Part shown: in pieces, positions 1-7,977 of the stretch
Position numbering within the stretch: the stretch's first letter is position 1
Layout of the letters: each line of letters starts with the position of its first letter
Origin: an uncultured Collinsella sp.
GTDB taxonomy: Bacteria > Actinomycetota > Coriobacteriia > Coriobacteriales > Coriobacteriaceae
Assembly: GCA_938036665.1 (NCBI GenBank)
Contig: CALHWR010000099.1
Coordinates: 1 to 24,676, forward strand
Direction of reading: 5' to 3'
DNA: 24,676 nucleotides
The notes under the pieces: model-generated
The model's input: the letters and a program-made list of their open reading frames with translations, nothing else
Told to the model about the DNA's origin: nothing
The model's database searches: none
Made by a program: the position numbers and the translations under genes

Positions 1-6
1 AAGGGG

Positions 7-47
7 TGGGGAAAGGTGTTGAAAAATGGGGCGGTTCCCCATATTAT
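7..47 (+). promoter_or_regulatory. Candidate MraZ operator and dcw promoter
   Basis: Three boxes of the form TGNNG sit at an exact 10-bp period: TGGGG at 7-11, TGTTG at 17-21 and TGGGG at 27-31, each separated by five bases. MraZ is known to bind TGGGN repeats spaced by five bases ahead of its own gene. A -35-like TTGAAA (19-24) and a -10-like TATTAT (42-47) are 17 bases apart, so transcription would start near 53-55. The -35 lies inside the degenerate middle box, which fits autorepression by blocking RNA polymerase. A further box may lie before the window start. The motifs are seen directly; the function is inferred. Confidence 0.65.
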
Positions 48-77
48 TAATGACGTCGACAGGCGGGGGGGTTCCCC
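28..77. repeat. Pair of 13-bp GGGGnGGTTCCCC palindromic repeats flanking the -10
   Basis: GGGGCGGTTCCCC (28-40) and GGGGGGGTTCCCC (65-77) differ at one base and lie 37 bp apart, one on each side of the -10 and predicted start site. Each can fold as a short GGGG/CCCC stem. The first copy overlaps the third MraZ box. The second lies in the mRNA leader about 25 bases ahead of the mraZ Shine-Dalgarno, and its stem extends to GCGGGG (63-68) and CCCCGC (74-79). It may be an operator or a leader hairpin; no known protein can be named. Confidence 0.45.
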
Positions 78-115
78 GCGTACGTGCCATCTGAGTAACC
101 GAGGGGAGGGCGCAC

Positions 116-550
116 ATGGGAATGACTGGTGCATACGAGCGCAATCTCGATGCAAAAGGTCGTCTGTCCCTGCCTGCACCCCTTCGCGAGGAGCTTGGAG
201 AGCACGTTCGCGTGTTCAAAGCCCTGGATGTCGATGCTCTGTACGTGTTCTCTGCCGAGGCCTTCGATAAGTGGGTCGAAGGACTCTTCGCGGGTCGTGA
301 GGGCCACGAGGGTTTTAACCCGCGTGACATTAATGACCAGAAGCTCATGAGGGCGATCAACAAGCGCACCACGTCGATGGACGTGGACAGCGCCGGTCGT
401 ATCGGTCTTTCTGAGTCTCTCCGCAAGCAGGCGAACCTCGACCGCGAGGTCACGGTTGTGGGTAACTACGACCACCTTGAGGTTTGGGACCGCGCCGCGG
501 CCGATGAGGACGATGACGATGAGGCCCTGCTGGACCTCTTCTTCTCGTAA
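116..550 (+). CDS. mraZ: Transcriptional regulator MraZ
   Basis: This 144-residue protein has the two tandem AbrB-like MraZ halves, each with the DxxxR signature: D12-A-K-G-R16 in the first and D91-S-A-G-R95 in the second. MraZ forms a ring-shaped oligomer that binds TGGGN repeats and represses the dcw cluster it heads; such repeats are present at 7-31. The start at 116 is preceded by a strong purine-rich Shine-Dalgarno (101-110). An in-frame ATG two codons later is less well placed. The C-terminal 18 residues form an acidic tail (EDDDDE) beyond the usual domain. rsmH follows after 20 bp, the standard pairing. Confidence 0.96.
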   Translation: MGMTGAYERNLDAKGRLSLPAPLREELGEHVRVFKALDVDALYVFSAEAFDKWVEGLFAGREGHEGFNPRDINDQKLMRAINKRTTSMDVDSAGRIGLSESLRKQANLDREVTVVGNYDHLEVWDRAAADEDDDDEALLDLFFS

Positions 551-570
551 GGGCAAGGCACGGGTAACGG

Positions 571-1536
571 ATGGAGCGTGGGATCTTGACACAAGAATAT
601 CGGCATGAACCTGTCATGCTCGGCGAAGTGCTTGAGTCGCTGCAGCTAAAGAGCGGCTCCGTTGTCTGCGATTGCACCCTTGGCGGTGCCGGCCATTCGG
701 TAAAGATGGCCGCACAGGTGGGGGAGACGGGCCTTTTGCTCGGCGTCGATCAGGACGACATGGCCCTCGAGGCCGCTGGCGCCCGTCTGGACCGCGAGGT
801 TCCCGGCGTTCCGCACCAGCTGCTGAAGGGCAACTTCGGCGACTTGGACGAGCTGCTTTGCTCGGCCGAGGTGCCCGGGGTCGATGGCTTCCTGTTCGAT
901 TTGGGCGTTTCGTCACCGCAACTCGATATCCCTGGCAGGGGCTTTTCGTATAACGAGGACGCCCCATTGGACATGCGGATGGATCCGGGCAATAACACCT
1001 TAAACGCAGCTGAGGTCATCAACACCTATAACGAACACGACCTCGCCCGGATTCTACGCGTCTACGGCGAAGAGAAGTTCGCCTCGCAGATCGCGCGCGA
1101 GATCGTGCGCCGCCGCGAGCAAGAACCGATCGAAACCACCGGCCAATTTGTCGAGATCATCAAGGCGGGTATCCCGGCTGCCGCTCGTCGGCATGGTGGA
1201 CACCCGGCCAAGAAAAGTTTCCAGGCCATTCGCATCGAGGTCAATCACGAGCTCGATGTGCTCGAACGAGGGCTTGATGCCGCCACCAGGTGGCTCAACC
1301 CGGGCGGACGTATCTGCGTCATTTCGTATCACTCGCTCGAGGACCGTATCGTAAAGAACCACTTTAAGGAGATGAGCCAGGGGTGCACGTGTCCGCCGGA
1401 GATTCCGGTGTGCGTGTGCGGCAACGTGCCGATACTCAAGGTCATCACCCGCAAACCCCTGGTTGCCCAGCCTGATGAGGTTGAGCGCAACCCTCGGGCG
1501 AGATCAGCCAAAATCCGCGTGGCGCAGCGTCTGTAG
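571..1536 (+). CDS. rsmH: 16S rRNA m4C1402 methyltransferase RsmH
   Basis: A 321-residue SAM-dependent enzyme that N4-methylates C1402 of 16S rRNA in the 30S subunit. The YRHEPVML opening, the SAM-binding DCTLGGAGHS segment (34-43) and the DLGVSSPQLD motif (110-119) are all visible, as are the late SYHSLEDRIVK segment and the Cys-rich CTCPPEIPVCVCG stretch. Length matches the family. ATG at 571 has a weak AAGG upstream. A TTG at 586, preceded by GGAG, would give a start closer to the family norm, so the first five residues are uncertain. It is part of the mraZ-led operon. Confidence 0.96.
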   Translation: MERGILTQEYRHEPVMLGEVLESLQLKSGSVVCDCTLGGAGHSVKMAAQVGETGLLLGVDQDDMALEAAGARLDREVPGVPHQLLKGNFGDLDELLCSAEVPGVDGFLFDLGVSSPQLDIPGRGFSYNEDAPLDMRMDPGNNTLNAAEVINTYNEHDLARILRVYGEEKFASQIAREIVRRREQEPIETTGQFVEIIKAGIPAAARRHGGHPAKKSFQAIRIEVNHELDVLERGLDAATRWLNPGGRICVISYHSLEDRIVKNHFKEMSQGCTCPPEIPVCVCGNVPILKVITRKPLVAQPDEVERNPRARSAKIRVAQRL

Positions 1537-1626
1537 GCGCGACCGCGCGATATTGGACCTCCCGCTCGCACCATAAACGAAGCTTAAACACACTACCAAC
1601 GTACTCGGGATGGGAGGCGGCATATC

Positions 1627-2097
1627 ATGGGCTACAACACTTCAAACGCAGCACTCGCCTATGATATGAACGCCATGCCCGCCTATCGTGAGACGCCGCA
1701 GGCCCCCGTTGCTCCCCGTGAGCAGCGCACGCCGCGCTTTGATGTCTACACGGGCGCGGGCCGTCAGGCAAACCAGGCGGTAAGCCCGGTTTTCATGAGC
1801 GTTCTTAAAACGTTTTGCATCATTGCGGCTATCTTCATGACGATCGGCGTCGCCCGCGTGGCGCTCGCCGGCGTTACGGCCCAGGTGCTCAACAGCAACG
1901 CCGAGCTTACCAACACGCTCGAAAAGGCGACCGATGAGAGCTCCGACCTGGAGGTCATGCATTCGGTCTATGGCGCCGACACGCGCATTCGCGACCTTGC
2001 GGGCGCTTATGGCATGGTGGAGCCCAGCGAGAGCGTTACACTTGACTTTTCGCAGGATGCAGCCGCGGGCGCCAACGCGACCGCGACCGCTCAGTAG
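1627..2097 (+). CDS. FtsL-like bitopic division protein
   Basis: A 156-residue protein with a cytoplasmic N-terminal tail (1-56) rich in Pro, Arg and Gln, one membrane segment at about 58-83, and an extracellular part starting with a helical stretch (about 84-115) that could form a coiled coil. Sequence similarity to FtsL is not obvious by eye. The call rests on position between rsmH and ftsI, size and topology, which are the hallmarks of FtsL. FtsL would pair with a DivIC/FtsB partner (not in this window) and FtsQ to activate FtsW-FtsI. The start follows GGGAGG (1612-1617) at good spacing. ftsI begins 17 bp after the stop. Confidence 0.72.
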   Translation: MGYNTSNAALAYDMNAMPAYRETPQAPVAPREQRTPRFDVYTGAGRQANQAVSPVFMSVLKTFCIIAAIFMTIGVARVALAGVTAQVLNSNAELTNTLEKATDESSDLEVMHSVYGADTRIRDLAGAYGMVEPSESVTLDFSQDAAAGANATATAQ

Positions 2098-2114
2098 CAA
2101 GACGGTAGCTGAGT

Positions 2115-3977
2115 ATGACAAATGACTATCGCCGCGGTTCCGATGGGGGCCGCGGTTCTGGACGTCCCTCGTCGCGGGGGCGTTCTGGTTATCAAGGAAC
2201 GGGTCGGCAATCTTACAACGCCGGGCAGTCCCGTGGCAACGACCCGGCGTCGCGACTTTGCGGCTCGGGCGGCCCCCAAGTGCATAACACCAGGTCGCGC
2301 AAGAGTTCGTCGACCGAATGGCTCACAGGCACGCCTCTGCCTCGCCGCAAAGCCGTCATGGGCTTCATTGGGCTTGGCTTGGGCTTGGGCGTCTTTCGCC
2401 TTGCCGACTATCAAATTGTCGAAGCCGATAAACTGCGCGAGCGTGCCGATGCGCGCCGACTGCTTGCGCAGACCCTCTATGCCAAACGCGGTACCATCTA
2501 CGACCGCAACGGTAACGTGGCGTCGTCGGTCGAATGTCGCAACATCGCCGTGAACCCGCAGCTTGTCGAGGATGTTGACAAGACGGTGTCGGCGCTGGTC
2601 AAGGCAACTGGAATCGATAAAAAGACCTGCCGCAAGCTCGTTGAGTCCGATGGAACCTGGGTGTATATCAAGCGCCAGGTGGACGAAGACGATGCTGCGG
2701 CGCTGGAGAAGAAGAACCTGCCCGGCGTGCTTTTTGAGCAGGCTATGAAGCGCGTATATCCATACGGCAATCTGGCATCGCAGGTGCTGGGTGTAGTGAA
2801 TGTAGACAACGACGGCTTGACGGGTCTCGAAAAGCAATACAACAAGCTTCTGACCGGTACGAACGGTTCTCTCCTACGCGAACGCGCGAGGGACGGCAGC
2901 TATATCGCGGGCGGTGCCTATAAAAAGGTGGCTGCGGTCGACGGCGTTGATATCGTGACGACGCTCGACGTCAATATCCAGCGTGCGGCCGAGGATGCCC
3001 TGGCAGAGGCTGTCGAGAAGACTAAGGCCAAGAACGGCTCGGCTTTGGTCACCGACCCCACGACCGGTGAAATTCTCGCTGCTTGCTCGTACCCGACTTA
3101 CGACCAGACCGATCTGGAAAACGCCAAGACCGAGGATATGAACCTGCGCCTGGTCACCGACGCCTACGAGCCCGGCTCGGTCTTTAAGACGCTCGTGGCG
3201 GGCGCCGGCTTCGACTTGGGTGTCGTGCGGTCGAGTACGTCGTTTGAGGTGCCGGCGAGCATCAAGGTGGGCGACGATACCGTCACCGATGCCGACAAGC
3301 GCGACTATGCCATGACCATGGATGTGCGCGAGATGATGCGCCGTTCGTCCAACGTGGGCTTTGTCCTGGTGGGGCGCAAGATCGGTGCTGACGACTTTGC
3401 CGCCTATGTGGACAAGTGGGGCATCGGTCATAGCTCCGGTGTCGATTTTCCGGGCGAGAGCCTGGGCATCGTCAAGGAGCGTGACCAGTATGACGGCGCC
3501 ACGCTGGGCTCGATGAGCTTTGGACAGGCGCTGTCTGTCTCGCCGATTGAGATCGCACGTGCCGTGGGCGGCATCGCCAACGGCGGCGTGATGATGACCC
3601 CGCACTTCTATAAGTCCAGCAAAGGTGACGAGAAGGACTGGGGCGAAGGCGAGCGCGCGATTTCGGAGGATGCCGCATCCCAGGTGACATCGTGCATGCA
3701 GACGGTCGTGTCGGAGGGAACGGGCGTTGGCGGCGCGGTTGACGGCTATGACGTGGCGGGTAAGACCGGTACGGCCGAACGTGCCGACGAGAACGGCGGC
3801 TACCTCAAGGAGAACTACATGTCGTCCTTTATGGGCTTTGCACCGGCACAATCGCCCAAGGTGCTGTGCTATATCACGCTCGACGGAACGCCGAGCGGCT
3901 CAGATGCCGCTGCGGTTCCGTTCCAGTTCATTATGGCCAACGCGCTCGACGTGCTGGGTATCCCGCACACGAAGTAG
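2115..3977 (+). CDS. ftsI: Septal peptidoglycan transpeptidase FtsI (class B PBP)
   Basis: A 620-residue class B penicillin-binding protein that cross-links septal peptidoglycan on the outer face of the membrane. It has a long Gly/Ser/Arg-rich cytoplasmic tail (1-78), one membrane segment (about 80-97), a dimerisation domain starting with the RGTIYDRNG motif (125-133), and a transpeptidase domain. The catalytic motifs are complete: SVFK (nucleophile S355, K358), SSN (411-413) and KTG (550-552). No PASTA domains are present. The Shine-Dalgarno is weak, so translation is probably coupled to the FtsL-like gene just upstream. murE would normally follow but is absent. Confidence 0.95.
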   Translation: MTNDYRRGSDGGRGSGRPSSRGRSGYQGTGRQSYNAGQSRGNDPASRLCGSGGPQVHNTRSRKSSSTEWLTGTPLPRRKAVMGFIGLGLGLGVFRLADYQIVEADKLRERADARRLLAQTLYAKRGTIYDRNGNVASSVECRNIAVNPQLVEDVDKTVSALVKATGIDKKTCRKLVESDGTWVYIKRQVDEDDAAALEKKNLPGVLFEQAMKRVYPYGNLASQVLGVVNVDNDGLTGLEKQYNKLLTGTNGSLLRERARDGSYIAGGAYKKVAAVDGVDIVTTLDVNIQRAAEDALAEAVEKTKAKNGSALVTDPTTGEILAACSYPTYDQTDLENAKTEDMNLRLVTDAYEPGSVFKTLVAGAGFDLGVVRSSTSFEVPASIKVGDDTVTDADKRDYAMTMDVREMMRRSSNVGFVLVGRKIGADDFAAYVDKWGIGHSSGVDFPGESLGIVKERDQYDGATLGSMSFGQALSVSPIEIARAVGGIANGGVMMTPHFYKSSKGDEKDWGEGERAISEDAASQVTSCMQTVVSEGTGVGGAVDGYDVAGKTGTAERADENGGYLKENYMSSFMGFAPAQSPKVLCYITLDGTPSGSDAAAVPFQFIMANALDVLGIPHTK

Positions 3978-4104
3978 GGGGTTACAATCTTTGGGGCGTG
4001 GTTTGTTGTCCCATATGAGGGGTGTTCACATGCCCTGCACCACGCATACGCGGCGCTGGGATACAATACGCCGATAGCATTATTAGGTTTACAGGGGAGC
4101 TGCA

Positions 4105-5529
4105 ATGATAGAGATCGCCGTCAACAACCTCGCGGCCGCAACAGGGGCCCGAACCGTGACGGGAGAAGCCGATCGGGTATGCCGCGGGTGCGTTATCGAC
4201 TCGCGCCAGGTCGAGGAAGGGACGATTTTCGTCGCCTTTCCCGGTGAAAACGTCGACGGCAATGATTTTGCTTCCCGTGCCGTCCAGTCGGGTGCCGGCG
4301 CCGTCGTGATGACGCGTGAGCCCGAGGCCGAGCTGGTCTCGCTGGCGCAGGACAAGGGCTGTGCCATCTTGCTGACCGATGATCCCGAGGAGTTTCTGCT
4401 GCGTTTGGCGCATGCGTATCGCCTGGAGCTTGGCTGCCTGGTCGTTGGCATTACCGGTTCCATCGGCAAGACGACGACCAAGGACGTGCTCGCCGCTGTG
4501 CTCGCCAAGCGCTATCGTGTCTGGGCCACCAAGGGCAATTTCAATAACCTGATCGGCATGCCGCTCACGGTGCTTTCCGCTCCGGCCGATACCGAGGTCC
4601 TGGTGCTCGAGATGGGCATGAACCATTTCCACGAGATCGAGCGCCTGTCTCAGTCTGCCAATCCCAACCTTGCCATCGTGAGCAAGATCGGCACCTCTCA
4701 TATCGGCATTTTGGGCAGCCGCGAGAACATCGCCCGCGCTAAGGCCGAGATTGTCCAGGGTATGTGCGCCGCCGGCGACTTCTTGCCGCTGCTGGTTTTG
4801 GGCGGTGAGGACGACTTTACGCCGTTCATTCGCGATACGTTCGCCCAGCCTGCTGGTATCGATGTGATGCTGGCCGGCGTCTCGGACGATGATGAGGTCC
4901 GTGCCCGCGACGTTCGAGCTGATGACGAGGGCCGTCCGGTCTTTACGCTCGATTTTGGTCAGGGCGAGACGATCGATACCATGCTTGCCATCCCCGGCGT
5001 GCAGTCCGTTCCTAATGCCGTTAAGGCTGCCGCGGTTGCCTATCGCCTGGGCGTGACGCCCGAGCAGATCGATGCTGCCTTTAGGGGCCTCACGATCACC
5101 GGTCACCGCCAGGAGATCAAGCGCGCCAAGAGCGGTGCCCGCGTCATCGATGACTCCTATAACGCCAGCGCCGAATCGATGGCGGCCGGTCTCGATCTGC
5201 TGTGCTCGCTTTCGTGCACGGGGTCTCGCATGGCGATCCTGGGCGAGATGGGCGAGATGGGCGATGAGGCTCCTCGCATGCATGAGCTCGTGGGCGCCTA
5301 TGCCGCCGCCAAGAAGCTCGACATGCTGGCGTGCGTGGGTGGTGAGCTGGCCCAGCTTATGGCCGATGCCGCACGCATGATGGGCATGGACGAGGACCGC
5401 ATCCAGGTGTTCTCCGATTATCAGCAGGTGCTCGACCGCATGGGCGGCGCGCTTGAAAAACATGATGTTGTACTGGTCAAGGGTTCCCGCTTTGTTGAGC
5501 TCGACCGCTTTGTGGAAGGTGTGTGCTAG
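4105..5529 (+). CDS. murF: UDP-MurNAc-tripeptide:D-Ala-D-Ala ligase MurF
   Basis: A 474-residue cytoplasmic ATP-dependent ligase that adds D-Ala-D-Ala to UDP-MurNAc-tripeptide, completing the pentapeptide precursor. The N-terminal substrate domain is followed by the ATP loop GITGSIGKTTTK (115-126), the TKGNFNNLIGMP segment (142-153), LEMGMNHFHEI, and the C-terminal HRQEIK and DDSYNASAESM motifs. These separate MurF from MurE. Translation starts after GGGGAG (4094-4099) with 5-bp spacing. A 127-bp gap separates it from ftsI, while mraY starts only 3 bp after its stop, so murF and mraY are tightly coupled. Confidence 0.96.
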   Translation: MIEIAVNNLAAATGARTVTGEADRVCRGCVIDSRQVEEGTIFVAFPGENVDGNDFASRAVQSGAGAVVMTREPEAELVSLAQDKGCAILLTDDPEEFLLRLAHAYRLELGCLVVGITGSIGKTTTKDVLAAVLAKRYRVWATKGNFNNLIGMPLTVLSAPADTEVLVLEMGMNHFHEIERLSQSANPNLAIVSKIGTSHIGILGSRENIARAKAEIVQGMCAAGDFLPLLVLGGEDDFTPFIRDTFAQPAGIDVMLAGVSDDDEVRARDVRADDEGRPVFTLDFGQGETIDTMLAIPGVQSVPNAVKAAAVAYRLGVTPEQIDAAFRGLTITGHRQEIKRAKSGARVIDDSYNASAESMAAGLDLLCSLSCTGSRMAILGEMGEMGDEAPRMHELVGAYAAAKKLDMLACVGGELAQLMADAARMMGMDEDRIQVFSDYQQVLDRMGGALEKHDVVLVKGSRFVELDRFVEGVC

Positions 5530-5532
5530 CCC

Positions 5533-6552
5533 ATGTTCGGCAATCCCTCGTATCCAACGTATCAGGCTTTTTTGGGGCTTGGCATCGCCGCAGCCATTGC
5601 GCTGCTGCTCATGCCGTGGTGGATCAAGCTGCTCAAGGTCGAGGGTATCGGCCAGCAGGTTCGTGCCGACGGCCCCAAGCGTCATTTGGTTAAGCAGGGA
5701 ACGCCCACCATGGGTGGCGTTGTCATCCTCGTCGCGATCTCGCTGACCTGCCTGCTGATGGGCAAGCTCACCACCGAGCTCGTACTCGTACTGCTCGCCA
5801 CGCTGGCGACCGGCGTGCTGGGCCTGATCGACGACCTGACCTCCGTTACGCATGGGCGCTCGCTCGGTCTGACGCCTCATGCCAAGATGATCGGCCTAAC
5901 CATTATCTGTGTCACCTTTACGGTACTTGCCGTCAACTGGTGCGGCGTCGCCCCCGAGATTCGTTTTCCCGGTGGGTTGACGATCGACCTTGGCGTGCTT
6001 TCGACCACCATCTGCGGCTATTCGTTCCCGTGGCTCTATATTGTCTTTTGCTGGCTGATGATTGCCGGTCTTTCTAATGCCGTGAACCTGACCGATGGCC
6101 TTGACGGTCTTGCTGGCGGCACCTCCATGATCGCCATGCTCGCCATGGCTGCCATGGCGTTTTTGCACGGAGACGTGAACCTGTCCATCTTCTGTACCGC
6201 GTGTGCCGGTGCCTGCTTGGGCTTTCTGTGGTTCAACTGCTATCCGGCGAGCATCTTTATGGGCGATACCGGCTCGCTTGCTCTGGGCGCCGCGTTTGCC
6301 TGCACGTCCATCATGACCAACACCGAGGTCGTCTCCCTCATCATCGGCGGCCTGTTTATCGTTGAGACCCTGTCGGTCATGATTCAGGTTGTCTACTTCC
6401 ATTTTACGCACAAGCGCGTCTTCCTTATGGCGCCCATCCATCATCATTTCGAAAAGAAGGGCTGGGCCGAGACCAAGGTCGTCATCCGTTTTTGGATTAT
6501 CGCTGCGGCCTTTGGTGCCGTTGGCCTTGCTCTGTTCTTCCAGTTGGGATAG
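5533..6552 (+). CDS. mraY: Phospho-MurNAc-pentapeptide transferase MraY
   Basis: A 339-residue integral membrane enzyme that moves phospho-MurNAc-pentapeptide from UDP onto undecaprenyl phosphate, forming lipid I. About ten hydrophobic segments are visible. Family motifs are intact: TPTMGG (57-62), the LIDD aspartate pair (D100-D101), NLTDGLDG (185-192), FMGDTGS with D245, and the triple histidine PIHHHFEKKGW (301-311). Length is close to the bacterial average. It lies 3 bp after murF, and murD follows after 9 bp. Confidence 0.97.
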   Translation: MFGNPSYPTYQAFLGLGIAAAIALLLMPWWIKLLKVEGIGQQVRADGPKRHLVKQGTPTMGGVVILVAISLTCLLMGKLTTELVLVLLATLATGVLGLIDDLTSVTHGRSLGLTPHAKMIGLTIICVTFTVLAVNWCGVAPEIRFPGGLTIDLGVLSTTICGYSFPWLYIVFCWLMIAGLSNAVNLTDGLDGLAGGTSMIAMLAMAAMAFLHGDVNLSIFCTACAGACLGFLWFNCYPASIFMGDTGSLALGAAFACTSIMTNTEVVSLIIGGLFIVETLSVMIQVVYFHFTHKRVFLMAPIHHHFEKKGWAETKVVIRFWIIAAAFGAVGLALFFQLG

Positions 6553-6561
6553 TGGTCTTTC

Positions 6562-7968
6562 ATGCCTCTTGCTGATGTCTTTAGCCTGCTCGTTTTGGGT
6601 CAGGGCAAATCCGGTCTCGATGTCGCCCGCTGGGCGCTGGCACATCCCGAGCGCGTAAGCGCCGTTACCGTGTATGGCGGCGGCACCTCTGAGCCCAATG
6701 ACGCCACGCGTGCGCTCGAGGCTGCTGGTGCGTCGTTTGTCTATGGGACCGAACAGGTCGAGGGCGCCTATGACGTATGCGTGACGTGCCCGGGCATCTC
6801 GGAGTTCTCGGGCTTCTTTAAGGCCGGGCGCGAACATGCCGCTCAGATTATGGGTGAGCCAGAGTTTGCCTATCGCCTGTCGTCCGATAACTGGATTGCC
6901 ATCACGGGCACCAACGGTAAGACGACCACCACGTCGCTGACTGATTATCTGCTCAAGGCTGCCGGCGAGGCCAGCGTAGCTGTCGGCAACATCGGCGAGC
7001 CGCCGGTCAACGAGATTGACGGCCGAGCCCACAACGAGTGGTTTGTGGCTGAGCTCTCGAGCTATCAGATTGCTACGACCACCGAGCTCCACCCTCGCGT
7101 GGCAGTGCTGCTCAACATCACTCCCGACCACTTGGGCTGGCATAAGAGCCATAAGAACTATGCGCTTGCCAAGATCAAGCTGTTTGACAATATGGTCGAT
7201 GACGATCTGGTGGTTGTCGACGTCGAAGACGCCGGCATTCACGAGTTCGATGAGTGCATCTATACGCCGGGTCGCCGCATCTGCAAGGTCGCTTTTGACG
7301 AGCCCGAGGGTGCAGACGCCGCCTTTGTGCGCGACGGCAAAATGGTCGTGCGCCTGAAGGGCGTCGAGACCCAGCTTGTCGCCACGTCCGAGCTCAAGAT
7401 CTCGGGCCATCACAATGTCGTCAATGCCTTATGTGCCGCCACGGCTGCTCTGGCCGTCGGTGCCGATGTCGATGGTGTCCGCCGCGGTCTGGCCTCGTTC
7501 CAGCCGCTCGAGCATCGCGTGGAGCCGTGCGGCGAGATTGACGGTGTGCGCTACGTCAACGATTCCAAGGCGACCAACACCGACGCGGTCGAGAAGGCAC
7601 TGACGGCATTTCCCGATGACGACGTGATCTTGCTGCTCGGCGGCCACGATAAGGGCACGCCGCTCACGGACTTCGCGCGCGTTGTTATGGATAACGTGCG
7701 CTCGGTCGTCTGCTTTGGCGATGCGCGCGAGCGCTTCACCGCCGCTATGGACGAGGCCGATGTCGATGGCGATGTGGATATCGCCCAGGCGGATGACCTA
7801 CGCGATGCCGTGGACGTTGCCCGTTCGCTGTCGAGCCGTGGCGACGTGATCTTACTTTCTCCTGCCTGCTCTTCGTTCGATGAGTTCTCGGGCTATGAGG
7901 AGCGCGGCCGCGTGTTTAAGGACTATGTGGCCCAGCTTGCCGCTGCAGCGAAATCGCAAATGGAATAG
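6562..7968 (+). CDS. murD: UDP-MurNAc-L-Ala:D-Glu ligase MurD
   Basis: A 468-residue cytoplasmic Mur ligase that adds D-glutamate to UDP-MurNAc-L-Ala. It shows an N-terminal Rossmann-like domain opening LLVLGQGKSGLD (9-20), the ATP loop TGTNGKTTTT (115-124), a central HNVVNALCA segment, and the C-terminal domain with YVNDSKATNTDA, LLGGHDKG and a final LLSPACSSFDEFSGYEERG block typical of MurD. ftsW follows almost immediately, with its likely start 9 bp after the stop. The order mraY-murD-ftsW-murG is the canonical dcw order. Confidence 0.96.
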   Translation: MPLADVFSLLVLGQGKSGLDVARWALAHPERVSAVTVYGGGTSEPNDATRALEAAGASFVYGTEQVEGAYDVCVTCPGISEFSGFFKAGREHAAQIMGEPEFAYRLSSDNWIAITGTNGKTTTTSLTDYLLKAAGEASVAVGNIGEPPVNEIDGRAHNEWFVAELSSYQIATTTELHPRVAVLLNITPDHLGWHKSHKNYALAKIKLFDNMVDDDLVVVDVEDAGIHEFDECIYTPGRRICKVAFDEPEGADAAFVRDGKMVVRLKGVETQLVATSELKISGHHNVVNALCAATAALAVGADVDGVRRGLASFQPLEHRVEPCGEIDGVRYVNDSKATNTDAVEKALTAFPDDDVILLLGGHDKGTPLTDFARVVMDNVRSVVCFGDARERFTAAMDEADVDGDVDIAQADDLRDAVDVARSLSSRGDVILLSPACSSFDEFSGYEERGRVFKDYVAQLAAAAKSQME

Positions 7969-7977
7969 GGGTTGCCG

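Noticed and set aside
4015..4077. Short ATG frame of about 20 codons in the ftsI-murF gap
   Set aside because: No good Shine-Dalgarno, very basic composition and no family resemblance. A leader peptide cannot be supported.
3982..7413. Long minus-strand open frames of 632 and 505 codons opposite murF, mraY and murD
   Set aside because: They are mirror images of strongly conserved + strand genes in high-GC DNA. Their translations are His/Arg/Gly-rich with no recognisable domain, and the + strand motifs are complete.
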